Source: JBJXGE01 sp046154185 (GTDB lineage Bacteria; Planctomycetota; UBA8108; UBA1146; JAJFFE01). Taken from it: DNA of 64,000 bases. The notes beneath the pieces are model-generated. The model made no database searches. It saw nothing but the letters and a program-made list of their open reading frames with translations, and was not told the DNA's origin. The translations under genes and the position numbers were made by a program. The stretch spans positions 159,056-223,055 of the forward strand of contig JBJXGE010000058.1 of assembly GCA_046154185.1 (NCBI GenBank), read 5' to 3'. Below are positions 44,820 through 53,662 of the stretch, one piece after another. How positions within the stretch are numbered: position 1 is the stretch's first letter; each line of letters opens with the position of its first letter.

Positions 44820-44919
44820 GGTATGACTCCACTCCTGACTCTTCAGCGGGATGAATTCTTCGCACGTGTTTTAACCCCGAGACTCGAGACGCGCACGCAC
44901 CGCGGCGCGCCCTCAGCGA

Positions 44920-45435
44920 TTACTCCGCAGGCTTTGGCAGTTCGGGTTTGGGCGCCGACGCGAGCGCTTGCATGAGCGTCGGATCCTCGACGATTTTGGC
45001 CATGAGTTCCTCGGCGCCAACCTTGCCGTCCATGTACGTCAGCAAGTTGGTGAGTTGAGTGCGGGCTTCGAGCAGTTTGTTCAAGCCCTCGACTTTGCGC
45101 GCGACCGCCGCCGGCGAAAAGTCTTCCATGCTCTCAAACGTGATGTCGACGCTCATCTCACCTTGCCCGCTGACGGTGTTGGGCACGCGAAATGCGGCGC
45201 GTGGTTTCATCGCTTTCAGGCGCTCGTCAAAGTTGTCGACGCTGATTTCGAGCATCTTGCGATTCTCGACCGCTTCGAGCGGATCTTTAGGGTTGCCCGA
45301 AAGGTCGGCGAGCACGCCCATCACGAACGGGAGTTGCACCTTCTTCTCGGCGCCGTAGAGTTCGACGTCGTATTCGATCTGGACGCGCGGGGCGCGATTC
45401 CGACCGACAAACTTCTGACTGCTCTGCTTGGCCAC
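44920..45435 (-). CDS. tssB: TssB, T6SS small sheath protein
   Basis: 171 aa. Signature strings: RVQIEYDVELYGAEKKVQLP, VMGVLADLSGNPKDPLEAV and ISVDNFDERLKAMKPRAAF (DUF770). It interlocks with TssC, and its N-terminal helix is the ClpV recognition site in the family. It lies 109 nt downstream of tssA and 100 nt upstream of tssC. Confidence 0.95.
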   Translation of the reverse strand: MAKQSSQKFVGRNRAPRVQIEYDVELYGAEKKVQLPFVMGVLADLSGNPKDPLEAVENRKMLEISVDNFDERLKAMKPRAAFRVPNTVSGQGEMSVDITFESMEDFSPAAVARKVEGLNKLLEARTQLTNLLTYMDGKVGAEELMAKIVEDPTLMQALASAPKPELPKPAE

Positions 45436-45544
45436 TCCGCACCATCCCTTCCGAAAACCCGGCGGCGAGGCGCTTCACTACGGAACACGCCCACCTGCTC
45501 GGCTGACGATCTGTTTTAGAACCCGCGTCGCCAACCGACGCCCG

Positions 45545-46585
45545 CTACTGCGCCTCCGCCACGCCGCCGACCACCCGCGCCTGCGAGAGGCCGTCGGGCG
45601 CCATGTCGGCGAGAATCTCCAAAAAATCTTTGCTCGCGAGCCGCTTCGCGCGCTCCAACAACAACGGCACTGGGCTCGACGGCTCGTGCTCACGGAAGTA
45701 ACTGCACGCTTTGTCGAGCACTCGAATCACATCCTCACGGCTATTGATCTGCCCCGGCACCGCCTCCTGCACCGCGCCTCCTTTACCGCCTGTGTCGGCA
45801 GCAATCTCCGTCGCGGTACTCACTCCGCGACGAGCGAGCCGTTCCTTGAGCACTTCGCCGATCTCGCCGAGTTTGAACTCGAGCGATTTCAAGTCGGGCG
45901 CTTGCTTTGTCGAACTGCGCGAGCTGAAGGCCGTCCCGAGCGTCGGCACCAGACTCCGAATCTCACTCAGCGCCGCGGCCGTCGCCTGCAACTCCGATAA
46001 CTCACATTTGAGAAACGCGGCGTCGATGGTCGCCATCGTCGGCGGCACGATCGGCGCCTCACCTTCATTCGCAACGGGCGCCGGAGTCTTGCCCTGCGCA
46101 ATTGCGAGGTCGCGGAGGGAAAAACGCCCGAGGCCGCGCACTTCCACGAGCGGCACGATTTCGAGGCCGACCAGGATGCCATCGGCGGCCTGCAGATCCG
46201 CCAACGAACTCAGGCGCGCCATGGGGTCGAAGTTGTCGGTCGGGTCGAGGACCGGGTGCATCGTGTCCCAGTAGCGGTCGACGAGGCCGTTCAGCACCAA
46301 AAACGCGTCGCGGAGTCCACCGAGGCCGGTCGCTCGGAGCGCGCTGTGCGCCAAAATCACGGCGGCCCGCAGATCTTTACTACGCGTCAAGATAGACGCC
46401 GCGAGTTCCTGCACGCGCGGCCAATTTTCGCCGGTCGCGCCTTTCACCTTGCCGAACTCGGACTCGCGCTTCGGCTGCGCGGCGATCCGCATCTCCAGAA
46501 AGTCCGGGTCGTACTCGAGATCGGGACCTGCCGGCGCGTCCGGGGAAATCTCCTGCAACAGCTTCTCAACGTTTATCGCGGCCAT
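45545..46585 (-). CDS. tssA: TssA, T6SS assembly cap protein (ImpA_N type)
   Basis: 346 aa from the ATG at 46585 (MAAINVEKLLQEISPDAPAG); an upstream ATG at 46684 gives only Arg/Ser-rich residues. The N-terminal ImpA_N domain has GPDLEYDPDFLEM and WPRVQELAASILTRSKDLR, then VLNGLVDRYWDTMHPVLD. TssA primes tube and sheath growth at the baseplate. It is the first gene of the A-B-C-hcp-E-F-G-H block. The upstream gap is divergent with a plus-strand lipoprotein gene, so the promoter is probably there. Confidence 0.9.
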   Translation of the reverse strand: MAAINVEKLLQEISPDAPAGPDLEYDPDFLEMRIAAQPKRESEFGKVKGATGENWPRVQELAASILTRSKDLRAAVILAHSALRATGLGGLRDAFLVLNGLVDRYWDTMHPVLDPTDNFDPMARLSSLADLQAADGILVGLEIVPLVEVRGLGRFSLRDLAIAQGKTPAPVANEGEAPIVPPTMATIDAAFLKCELSELQATAAALSEIRSLVPTLGTAFSSRSSTKQAPDLKSLEFKLGEIGEVLKERLARRGVSTATEIAADTGGKGGAVQEAVPGQINSREDVIRVLDKACSYFREHEPSSPVPLLLERAKRLASKDFLEILADMAPDGLSQARVVGGVAEAQ

Positions 46586-46881
46586 GCAAGAACGAGCTTT
46601 CCGACTAAACCACCTGCCCGAAGAAGGCGCTCGACCTCGCTCATGGCGAGGCATAGCCGAATGCGCGCCGCACCCAAGTCTCAACTAGGCGCACATACTA
46701 ACCTGTTCCACGGCAACGCTGTAAAGCAATTTTTGGGACGCTCGTCCGCACCAGTCGCAGAGCGAACGCGCCGAATAACTCATCTGGCAATGCGTAAAAC
46801 ATGCCTGAGAATGCGCGCCTCGCGCCTCGCTCGAACCCCGGAGTCCGCACGTTGTCAGAGCCCCGATCGCAACTGAATTCG

Positions 46882-47424
46882 ATGCCGCGTCTCGGCGCGC
46901 GGCGGCGTCGTTGGCGCGGGTCGGTCTCGGTCCTCGTCGCGATCGTTGCGCTCGTTCACGCCGGCAGTTGCGCACACGACGAGAACTGGGTGAACACCGC
47001 GCCGTTCCCGGATCGCAAGTACGCGCCGCCAACGACCCCGCCCACCATTCGTTACTGCTTCGACACGGTCGGACACCAGATCGGCAATTTCCCATTCATC
47101 TACGGCGGAACCTGTGTGTGCACGCCAACGCCGGCGCTGATCGACGCCTATCAACGCGATGGCTACCTCCTCGGCTACACGGCCGAGGCCTTACTCGCGA
47201 TCTATGGACAGCGCCGTATCGCAACGACTGTGGCGCATCGCGGATGCAACAATCTGTGCGACCGGGGACCGCACGTCGTGAAGGGTGGGCGCTGCCTCGT
47301 GCCGCCGACGCCGGGCACACTCAACTACGAAGAAGTCCTGAGTGGGGAATTCGCGCTGACCGCTACCGAAGCGCGGAAAGTCTCCGAGCACGGCGGGCCA
47401 CTCCCGTTGGAACCCTTGCCGTGA
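46882..47424 (+). CDS. Cys-rich predicted lipoprotein, unknown
   Basis: 180 aa from the ATG at 46882 (an earlier ATG at 46801 adds 27 residues). A basic N-terminus and hydrophobic stretch end in a lipobox-like VHAGSC (C30). The mature part has paired cysteines: RYCFDTVGHQIG, GTCVCTPTP, CNNLCDRG and GGRC, suggesting disulfides or a metal site. A Pro-rich segment and a C-terminal helical tail (LTATEARKVSEHG) complete it. No family recognised. Its plus-strand neighbour, 133 nt downstream, is lpoB. Confidence 0.55.
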   Translation: MPRLGARRRRWRGSVSVLVAIVALVHAGSCAHDENWVNTAPFPDRKYAPPTTPPTIRYCFDTVGHQIGNFPFIYGGTCVCTPTPALIDAYQRDGYLLGYTAEALLAIYGQRRIATTVAHRGCNNLCDRGPHVVKGGRCLVPPTPGTLNYEEVLSGEFALTATEARKVSEHGGPLPLEPLP

Positions 47425-47557
47425 GCCAAGGTTTGAGGATTCCCCCGGTCGTCGTTGGGATTTCGGGCTGGCGACGACCTGTCGCCCGTCGAATACTCAT
47501 TGCGGAAGCGCGTTCCAGAAGAGCACGCGACCGCCGATCCATTACGAAAGGTCCAGA

Positions 47558-48151
47558 ATGCCAAAGAGTGTTGTGCTGCTCATCTGCGGTCTTCTCCTCG
47601 CCCTCGGGCTTACGAGTTGCAGTGGTCCCTTAGTCCGTCGGGTTGATCCGGACGAAGACGACTCGCTCGGCGGGACCGGGCTCGACTCGGGCGACTTGCG
47701 GGCTGCAACGTCCAAGATGGCCCGGGCGCTCTTGAGCACACCGGAAATCGCCGGCGCGATGACGCCGCCGATTGTCGTACTGCAACCGGTCTCAAACGAC
47801 ACGCAGTATCACATCGACAGTGAGCTGTTCACTCTGCGCATCCGCGCCGTGTTGAACTCTGAGACGAGCGGCAAGGTGCGATTCATCGATCGCAAGACTT
47901 TCGCAGCGCAGCTCGAAGAAAAGAAACTCAAGGAAGAAGGCGTGTATTCGAGCGGAGAACGGCGCCAGTTCAAGGGCGCGGATTTCTTCCTGACCGGCGA
48001 GATCAAGGAACTTGCGAAATCCAGAGACAGCAAGCGCTCGAGCTACATTTTGTGCGCGTTCCGTCTCACGGATACCGAGACCTCGGAGATTGTGTGGGAA
48101 GACATCTACGAAATGAAAAAGGAGGGCGAAGCCGGAACCCTCTACCGCTGA
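47558..48151 (+). CDS. lpoB: LpoB-like outer-membrane lipoprotein, PBP activator
   Basis: 197 aa. Signal peptide with lipobox GLTSC (C21). The mature protein matches the LpoB/COG3417 family: a short linker, then PPIVVLQPVSNDTQYHIDSE, SGKVRFIDRKTFAAQLEE, GADFFLTGEIKEL and TSEIVWEDIYEMKKEG. In gammaproteobacteria LpoB reaches across the periplasm to stimulate PBP1b peptidoglycan synthesis. It is followed by COG3014-like and YcfL-like genes, the same trio seen beside lpoB in other bacteria. Whether the host has a PBP1b partner is not visible here. Confidence 0.87.
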   Translation: MPKSVVLLICGLLLALGLTSCSGPLVRRVDPDEDDSLGGTGLDSGDLRAATSKMARALLSTPEIAGAMTPPIVVLQPVSNDTQYHIDSELFTLRIRAVLNSETSGKVRFIDRKTFAAQLEEKKLKEEGVYSSGERRQFKGADFFLTGEIKELAKSRDSKRSSYILCAFRLTDTETSEIVWEDIYEMKKEGEAGTLYR

Positions 48152-48188
48152 ATTGCACGCTTCGATCCCGGACGGAAGGCGCAGATTG

Positions 48189-49460
48189 ATGATCACACGG
48201 CAGGACGCGCACCTTCCACGGACGCGGCCGCGATTGCGAAAGCTCAGCGCGTTCGCCTGGGCCGCCTCGCTCGCAATCCTGTGCCTCGGCTGCGCCGCGC
48301 GCAGCCGCGCCGCGGAGCGCGCATTTCTCGCCGGCGACGATGACACGGCAATCGACGAGTTTCAGAAACGGCGCGCCGTCGCGCGCACCGACTACGCGCT
48401 CGAATGCAGCTTGCTCGGCTCGGCGGCGCTCAACGCGGGCGACTACCGCACGAGCCTCGATGCGCTCGTCGACGCCGGCCGCGTGATGGGTTCCTTTCCG
48501 GGCAACACGCCATCGCAGGTGGCGGCGCTAATCGGCCGCGAGAGTTTGAAGATCTTCCGCGGCGATCCGTACGAAGCCGTGATGAATTCGATCTACACCG
48601 CGCTCTTGTGCCTCGAACGCGGCGACGAGGAGAACGCGCGCGCCGCTGTGAAGCGCGGCATCCTCGCCGATTCGGATAGCAAGGAAGAGCAGTATCGCAG
48701 CGACGTGATCGCGCTCTACTCGCTCGCGGCGCTGCTCGAAGTGCGGAGTGACCAAGTCGAGCTCGCGCGCAAAGACATCGAGCATTTGCAGGCGATCGAC
48801 CCGCAGCATCCGTACGCCGATGTCGATTTCTTGCGGTCCGTTAATGCCGTGATCTGGATCGATAGCGGGCGCGGACCGACAAAGATCGGCACGGGCAGTC
48901 ACGGTGCGATCGCCGACTTTTCGTTGCACGCGCCGGCTGCGGCGACACCCGAACTCCGGCTCGACGGGGAGCGGCTCCCGATCGGCCGGCTCGGTGTAGA
49001 CCTCGGCTTTCAAGCGACGACGCGCGGCGGGCGCACGATGGATCAGATTCTCGCGGGCAAAGCCGCCGCGAAGGATGTCATGATTGCCAGCGGAGCCGTG
49101 CTCCTCAACGAAGCCGCGAAAGGTCGTCGTTCGGGGCAGCGCAGTGGACTCCTCGCGGTGATCGGCGGCGGACTGTTGCTGCTCGGCACGATGATTCAGC
49201 CGCAAGCGGACCTGCGTCATTGGCACCTGTTGCCGGCTGAAGGTCACCTGTGGATGGGCCGCGTCGAGCCGGGCCTCCATACGCTCGAGATCGAGTTCGA
49301 AAACCGTCGGGGCATCCAACTCCCCGAGTACCGACAGATTTGGCATTACCTGCCGTTTCGGAACGACCGCCTCGAGGTCTACTACTTCCGCGGCGGCTAC
49401 CACAAAGGATTTCGCCGCACGCCGCCGGTTGCGGCCGTTGAAAGGACGTCGCCGTCATGA
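48189..49460 (+). CDS. COG3014-like TPR lipoprotein of the LpoB module
   Basis: 423 aa from the ATG at 48189. Signal peptide with lipobox ILCLGC (C35). TPR-like helices occupy residues 40-240 (ALNAGDYRTSLDALVDAG, IYTALLCLERGDEENARAAV). A C-terminal part with a hydrophobic segment (GLLAVIGGGLLLLGTM) precedes ADLRHWHLLPAEGHLWMG and GLHTLEIEFENRR, strings typical of COG3014. Function unknown in the family. It lies between lpoB and the YcfL-like gene, overlapping the latter by 4 nt (ATGA). Confidence 0.75.
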   Translation: MITRQDAHLPRTRPRLRKLSAFAWAASLAILCLGCAARSRAAERAFLAGDDDTAIDEFQKRRAVARTDYALECSLLGSAALNAGDYRTSLDALVDAGRVMGSFPGNTPSQVAALIGRESLKIFRGDPYEAVMNSIYTALLCLERGDEENARAAVKRGILADSDSKEEQYRSDVIALYSLAALLEVRSDQVELARKDIEHLQAIDPQHPYADVDFLRSVNAVIWIDSGRGPTKIGTGSHGAIADFSLHAPAAATPELRLDGERLPIGRLGVDLGFQATTRGGRTMDQILAGKAAAKDVMIASGAVLLNEAAKGRRSGQRSGLLAVIGGGLLLLGTMIQPQADLRHWHLLPAEGHLWMGRVEPGLHTLEIEFENRRGIQLPEYRQIWHYLPFRNDRLEVYYFRGGYHKGFRRTPPVAAVERTSPS

Positions 49461-49879
49461 CGCGAAGATTTTGCTTGCTGGTGGTTGCGGTCGCGCTGAG
49501 TGGCGCAATAGAGGGTTGTCGCGGTGGGCCGTATGTGCCTGAGCGGATCGATCAGAACACGTCGACCGATCGGGCGCGCGTGCTGCTCGTCAGTTCAGCA
49601 TTGCGCGGAACCTTGCAGGCCGACAATGCGAGAGTTTCCTGGACGAGTCCGGATAGCCGGCTCAAAGCGGAGTTGCTACTGCGAAACACTTCGAGCAAGC
49701 AAATCCACGTACTCTTGAACTCAGTCTTCAAAGACCAGAACGGCAACATCGTCGAGGAAGATAGCGTTTGGGAGCACAAGCTCATTCAAGGTTACGCGAC
49801 GATGTCTTACACGCGGACGGCGCTCTCGGAGCAGGCGTACGACTACACGCTGCAAGTGAAAATCGCGCCGGTGCAGTGA
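49457..49879 (+). CDS. YcfL-like lipoprotein (DUF1425)
   Basis: 140 aa. Lipobox AIEGC (C21). The mature part is a single beta-sandwich-like domain: LKAELLLRNTSSKQIHVLLN, VFKDQNGNIVEEDS, and YDYTLQVKIAPVQ. This is the YcfL family, found next to lpoB in E. coli relatives. ATGA overlap with the upstream gene indicates coupling. Its stop codon lies inside the first unit of a 12-bp tandem repeat. Confidence 0.82.
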   Translation: MTRRFCLLVVAVALSGAIEGCRGGPYVPERIDQNTSTDRARVLLVSSALRGTLQADNARVSWTSPDSRLKAELLLRNTSSKQIHVLLNSVFKDQNGNIVEEDSVWEHKLIQGYATMSYTRTALSEQAYDYTLQVKIAPVQ

Positions 49880-49959
49880 TTCTAGGAGTGATTCTAGGAG
49901 TGATTCTAGGAGTGCTTCTAGGAGTGCTTCTAGGAGTGATTCTAGGAGTGACTCGCGGA
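49876..49959 (+). repeat. 12-bp tandem repeat after the YcfL-like gene
   Basis: Six near-perfect units of GTGATTCTAGGA (two with GTGCTTCTAGGA), then a degenerate GTGACTCGCGGA. Each full unit contains AGGAG and, in the frame of the preceding gene, TAG, with TGA as well in the GTGATT units. In another frame the array encodes V-I/L-L-G repeats. The unit length is a multiple of three, so copy-number change keeps every frame. Confidence 0.85.
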
Positions 49960-50000
49960 ATGACGCGCGGCCTGGAAGAATAGCTACAGGAGGATTCGCC

Positions 50001-50516
50001 ATGCTGAAAACTGAACGTGCACGCGGCGCCATCGCGCTGTTCGCGCTCGCCCTTGCGGGTTGCGCGGGCCCGCTCGGTCCGCGGCAACCAGTCGCGCCGC
50101 CGCGGCCCGCGCCAGCGCCGAAGACGATTGACTATCGCCAAGAGGCGTTGAAGGACATCGACGCAACGACGAGCATCGAGAAGATTCTCGAGTTGTATCC
50201 GCCACCGCCTCCGCCCGCAGCTCGACCCGCGGAACCGGTCGCGACCTATGATGCGCGAGCGACGGTGAGCGAAGACGCACGAAGGAACCACCCACGCGCG
50301 TGGCGCCATGAAGACTACTGCGACAACGAGTGGTGCGACCACTACGGTCATCACCGTGGTCATAACCGGCATCACCGCGACGGGATCAACCTCGGCCGCA
50401 CGCTCCTCTACGGAACGGTCGGTGGCATCATCGGGCATCAATCCGGCCACCGCGACGAAGGCATCCTCTGGGGTGTCGGCCTCGGCCTCCTCGAGGATGT
50501 GCTTGGCGGTTGGTAA
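50001..50516 (+). CDS. Gly-zipper-like lipoprotein with His-rich segment
   Basis: 171 aa. A perfect AGGAGG 7 nt before the ATG. Lipobox LALAGC (C21). The mature sequence has a Pro-rich linker (LELYPPPPPPAARPAE), a His-rich stretch (YGHHRGHNRHHRDG) that could bind metal, and a glycine-zipper-like C-terminus (LLYGTVGGIIGHQSGHRDEG, then WGVGLGLLEDVLGG), the pattern of outer-membrane-associated lipoproteins. Function unknown; probably part of the LpoB-linked envelope cluster. It ends 3 nt from the convergent DUF4340 gene. Confidence 0.65.
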   Translation: MLKTERARGAIALFALALAGCAGPLGPRQPVAPPRPAPAPKTIDYRQEALKDIDATTSIEKILELYPPPPPPAARPAEPVATYDARATVSEDARRNHPRAWRHEDYCDNEWCDHYGHHRGHNRHHRDGINLGRTLLYGTVGGIIGHQSGHRDEGILWGVGLGLLEDVLGGW

Positions 50517-50519
50517 CCG

Positions 50520-51788
50520 TTATCCGCCGCCGCCGACTGGCGTGGGTGGGGGAATCGGCTTTGGCTCTTCGATCGGCGCGGGCGGCACCGGATCCAACTG
50601 CGTCTCGACCGGCGGCTGCACACTCGACGGAACCGGCGGCGAGGCGGCGCCATCCGCGGACGGCGCGGTCACAGGTGGCGGATCCTTCGGTTTCTGCTTC
50701 AACTCATCCGTCGTCTTGAAGAATCCATCGCGCAAATACGAATTGATGAGAAACACTCGCGAGTCGCCTTGCTTGCGGACGTAGTAGCGATCTTGCGTCG
50801 ACGCGGACGCCGACGGCGTCTCACCGTCGGCCGCCGCCGGTTTCACTTCTTTGCCGCCGACTTCCAACACGACCCGGTCCCCGTTCGTCAGGGTGAACTC
50901 CACCGTGCGCTGCGGCGGTTCGAGCCCGTAGTCGACGAGCTTCGCGGGGTCGACCGCTCCCGCCGCGGAGATGTTCTTGAACCGACTCACCCAACCGCGC
51001 ACGACGTTTTGGTCCGGTTCGAATTCCTCCGGCGCCTTCACTGCATACTCGCGCGGTGGCGGTGGCGCGGGCGGTGTGTCCGGCTTCGGCTCCGTCGGTT
51101 CCGTGGTCGGCGCGCCGCCGTCGCCCTCAACCTTGGCGGGCTCCGGTGCCGGCCGCGGCTTTGCCACGAGCGCGATTTCGCCGGTCTCCGTTCGCGCTTT
51201 GACCTGCTCAATCTCGGTGTCCTCGGGTTGTTTGTAGATTTGCTTATCAACCCACGCGTCGCTCAACTCTTGCCCTTTGTAGAGTCGGCCCGCGTAGACG
51301 AGGTCCGGTTTCACGGCATAGACGATGTTGGAATCCGGCGTCCGCACATAACAGCGTTGCTCTTGGTAATTGCTCTTGCCGACCAAGAACGTCACCGGGA
51401 AACCGGGCCCATCCCCCTTCAGCTCGATGCGCCACGCCTGCTCTTTGTCGATTTCAAAACTCGCGTGTTTGAGCTGCTCTTGCCCGCGCACTTCGGGATC
51501 GCGAATTTGCCGTATGGACTTGAGAAACTCATCGATGTGCACCGCCGTCGCTGGGTAATTCCACGCGCTAACGACTTGCCAACCGTCGGGCACGCGTTTG
51601 AGCGTCACTGCGTTGGCACCCTTCGCGAGCGTCAGCTCTTGAACTTTGCCCGGCTCAAACTTGGTGAGCGCAGCGATCGCCGCCGGCGTTTCCGTTTTCG
51701 GTGAGTAGTCGGATGGCTTGCTCCAGTACCAAATTCCGGCGAACAGCGCCATCACCAACAACATGAGCCAAGTCAGTTTCCCGGTCAC
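50520..51788 (-). CDS. DUF4340 membrane-anchored protein of a Gld-type ABC operon
   Basis: 422 aa from the GTG at 51788, which overlaps the GldG-like stop (GTGA). One N-terminal membrane segment (KLTWLMLLVMALFAGIWYW), then periplasmic beta-rich DUF4340 repeats: LTLAKGANAVTLKRVPDGW, HIDEFLKSIRQIRDPEVRG and RTVEFTLTNGDRVVLEVGGK. Between repeats lies a Pro-rich insert (TEPKPDTPPAPPPPREY) and the C-terminus is also Pro-rich. DUF4340 proteins accompany GldG-like ABC components, but their role is unsettled. Last gene of the operon. Confidence 0.83.
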   Translation of the reverse strand: MTGKLTWLMLLVMALFAGIWYWSKPSDYSPKTETPAAIAALTKFEPGKVQELTLAKGANAVTLKRVPDGWQVVSAWNYPATAVHIDEFLKSIRQIRDPEVRGQEQLKHASFEIDKEQAWRIELKGDGPGFPVTFLVGKSNYQEQRCYVRTPDSNIVYAVKPDLVYAGRLYKGQELSDAWVDKQIYKQPEDTEIEQVKARTETGEIALVAKPRPAPEPAKVEGDGGAPTTEPTEPKPDTPPAPPPPREYAVKAPEEFEPDQNVVRGWVSRFKNISAAGAVDPAKLVDYGLEPPQRTVEFTLTNGDRVVLEVGGKEVKPAAADGETPSASASTQDRYYVRKQGDSRVFLINSYLRDGFFKTTDELKQKPKDPPPVTAPSADGAASPPVPSSVQPPVETQLDPVPPAPIEEPKPIPPPTPVGGGG

Positions 51789-53650
51789 GCGGCGCCTCCC
51801 TTCGAGCTTTGATTTCGCAGAAAGTTCTCTTCGTAGCTGCGCGACACCGTCGAGCGCACGAAGAACCGCGCGAGTCCAAACGCGATGATCAACAGCGGCA
51901 ATCCGATGATGTTGCCGTAGCTCACGAGATTGCGCTCCCACTTGTCGCTCTTGCGCAGCGCGCGATTCTCCTGGGTCTTGCCACGAATGCTGATCAAGTT
52001 GTACTCGGAGGCAACGCTCTCGATCGCGTTTTGTAGAAAACTCACGTTCGGTTTGTTGAGGTTTAAGTACTCGACCTTCCCCATGTCGACGGAGCCGAGC
52101 AACACGACGCGCCCGGGCTTGCTCACGAGTTCGGGCACCGGGGTCGGCTCCGCCGGCGGCACGTCGTCGCTGGGTTTCTCCGGCGCACCATCCCCGTCTT
52201 CCGGCTCTGCGGCTTTCTGCCAGGCCGGAATCAGGTCTCCCGTCTTGTACAAACTCTTGAAGTTGCCTTGCAGCAAGTAAGCGAGCTCGTACGCGCCGAG
52301 TTGAGACTTCGGTGGCTCGTCAATCATCCGGCGCGTGAGTTGCGGGCTGAACGCGCTCAGCCATGACTCCTCCGACGTGGTCGCGAGCACCGTTATCTCC
52401 AGTCCCTGCGCCTTGACCTTGTTGGGGTCGTGCGACAGCGGCGACGCGAACGGGAAAGTCAACGCGGCGACACCTTGGGTCAGCGGCGAGCTATCGTTCA
52501 ATCCACGCCCAGCTGCTGCCGGCACCAGCGGAAAGCTCCTCGGCATTTTCATATTCCCGAGCGGCGTCGGTTGCTCCACCACAACCTGCCCACAAAGCCG
52601 CGAACCGACGAGTTCGCGCCGGACCGTGACGCCCCAGCTCTCGAACAACTTTTCTAGACTGATGGAAAGCGGAATAACGCTCCCGTTGTCGAGATCCCCC
52701 GACTGATGCGCGACCAGAAAAATCGCGCTGCCGCCGCCGGCAATGTAGCGGTCGATCTCGTAGATCTGCCGCTCCTCGAGAGCATCGGGCTCGGCCACGA
52801 TCAGCGCGCGCGCCTCGGCCGGTATCAGCGAACCCTCTTTGAGCGTGACCTCGACTACATCGAAGTAGTCCTTGTAATGGTCGAGCACTGGCTTATAGGG
52901 ATGAATCTTCTGCTCCGGCATGTTCATGCCGCGCATGCGCGGATCCGGCGGCACGGCTTGCACGTCGGAGGGCTTGCCGAGGAAAAACGCCACCGTCGGC
53001 TTGTTTGTCGCGGTGAGTTTCGCGATGCGACTCACCAGCTCGTATTCGAGTCCATCCAACGATTGGTGGACTTGCATGACCTCCGCTTCCTTAGTGAGGT
53101 GCTCGAGTCGCATCCCACTGTAGAAGGTCGCGATTTCGAGCTTGTCGTCCTGGACGTTGCGGCCCTGCAGTTTGGGAATGCCGATCTGTTGCGAGAACTC
53201 GTCTTCGACCTTCTCCTTGTCGGTTAGGTCGGCGGCGCCGAAGGGATTGAACGGATCCCGCGGCGGCTCCGGCTCTTTCTCACCCGCTTGCTTCGCCTCC
53301 TCGCGCCGTTTGACTTCCTCGCCGATCCACGATTCCGGATCGCGCACTTTGACGATGACCTTGCCGTTCCCGAGCCGCTGAAATTCCTCGAGATAGTCGA
53401 CAGTGTCCCGCCGCAAGTTTTGAAATCCTGGCGGCAGTTTCTCTGACACCCAATAGCTGATGGTCACGGTGTCCTCGAGCTTCTCGAGGATGTGTCGCGT
53501 CTCCGGCGACACGGTGTGGAGCTGCTCTTCGGTGAGGTCGATGCGCACGTCCAAAAACTCGCGCGAGAAACCGACCAGCAAAAATGTGAAGACCAACAGC
53601 ACGATGAGGAAGCCCACCCAACCGCGGTAAAAACTCGCTCTGTCTTTCAT
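51785..53650 (-). CDS. gldG: GldG-like ABC transporter auxiliary protein
   Basis: 621 aa. N-terminal membrane segment (GWVGFLIVLLVFTFLLVGF), then LTEEQLHTVSPETRHILEKL, the GldG signature, and periplasmic ABC-type domains (PTVAFFLGKPSDVQAVPP, DRYIAGGGSAIFLVAHQ). A C-terminal membrane segment (IIGLPLLIIAFGLARFF) closes it. In gliding bacteroidetes GldA/F/G form an ABC complex; elsewhere the same genes exist without gliding and their substrate is unknown. The spacing to the permease gene is 12 nt. Confidence 0.85.
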   Translation of the reverse strand: MKDRASFYRGWVGFLIVLLVFTFLLVGFSREFLDVRIDLTEEQLHTVSPETRHILEKLEDTVTISYWVSEKLPPGFQNLRRDTVDYLEEFQRLGNGKVIVKVRDPESWIGEEVKRREEAKQAGEKEPEPPRDPFNPFGAADLTDKEKVEDEFSQQIGIPKLQGRNVQDDKLEIATFYSGMRLEHLTKEAEVMQVHQSLDGLEYELVSRIAKLTATNKPTVAFFLGKPSDVQAVPPDPRMRGMNMPEQKIHPYKPVLDHYKDYFDVVEVTLKEGSLIPAEARALIVAEPDALEERQIYEIDRYIAGGGSAIFLVAHQSGDLDNGSVIPLSISLEKLFESWGVTVRRELVGSRLCGQVVVEQPTPLGNMKMPRSFPLVPAAAGRGLNDSSPLTQGVAALTFPFASPLSHDPNKVKAQGLEITVLATTSEESWLSAFSPQLTRRMIDEPPKSQLGAYELAYLLQGNFKSLYKTGDLIPAWQKAAEPEDGDGAPEKPSDDVPPAEPTPVPELVSKPGRVVLLGSVDMGKVEYLNLNKPNVSFLQNAIESVASEYNLISIRGKTQENRALRKSDKWERNLVSYGNIIGLPLLIIAFGLARFFVRSTVSRSYEENFLRNQSSKGGAA

Positions 53651-53662
53651 GGGGCTCCTTCC

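Noticed and set aside
49876..49959. CRISPR array
   Set aside because: Units are 12 bp with no spacers and no cas genes nearby.
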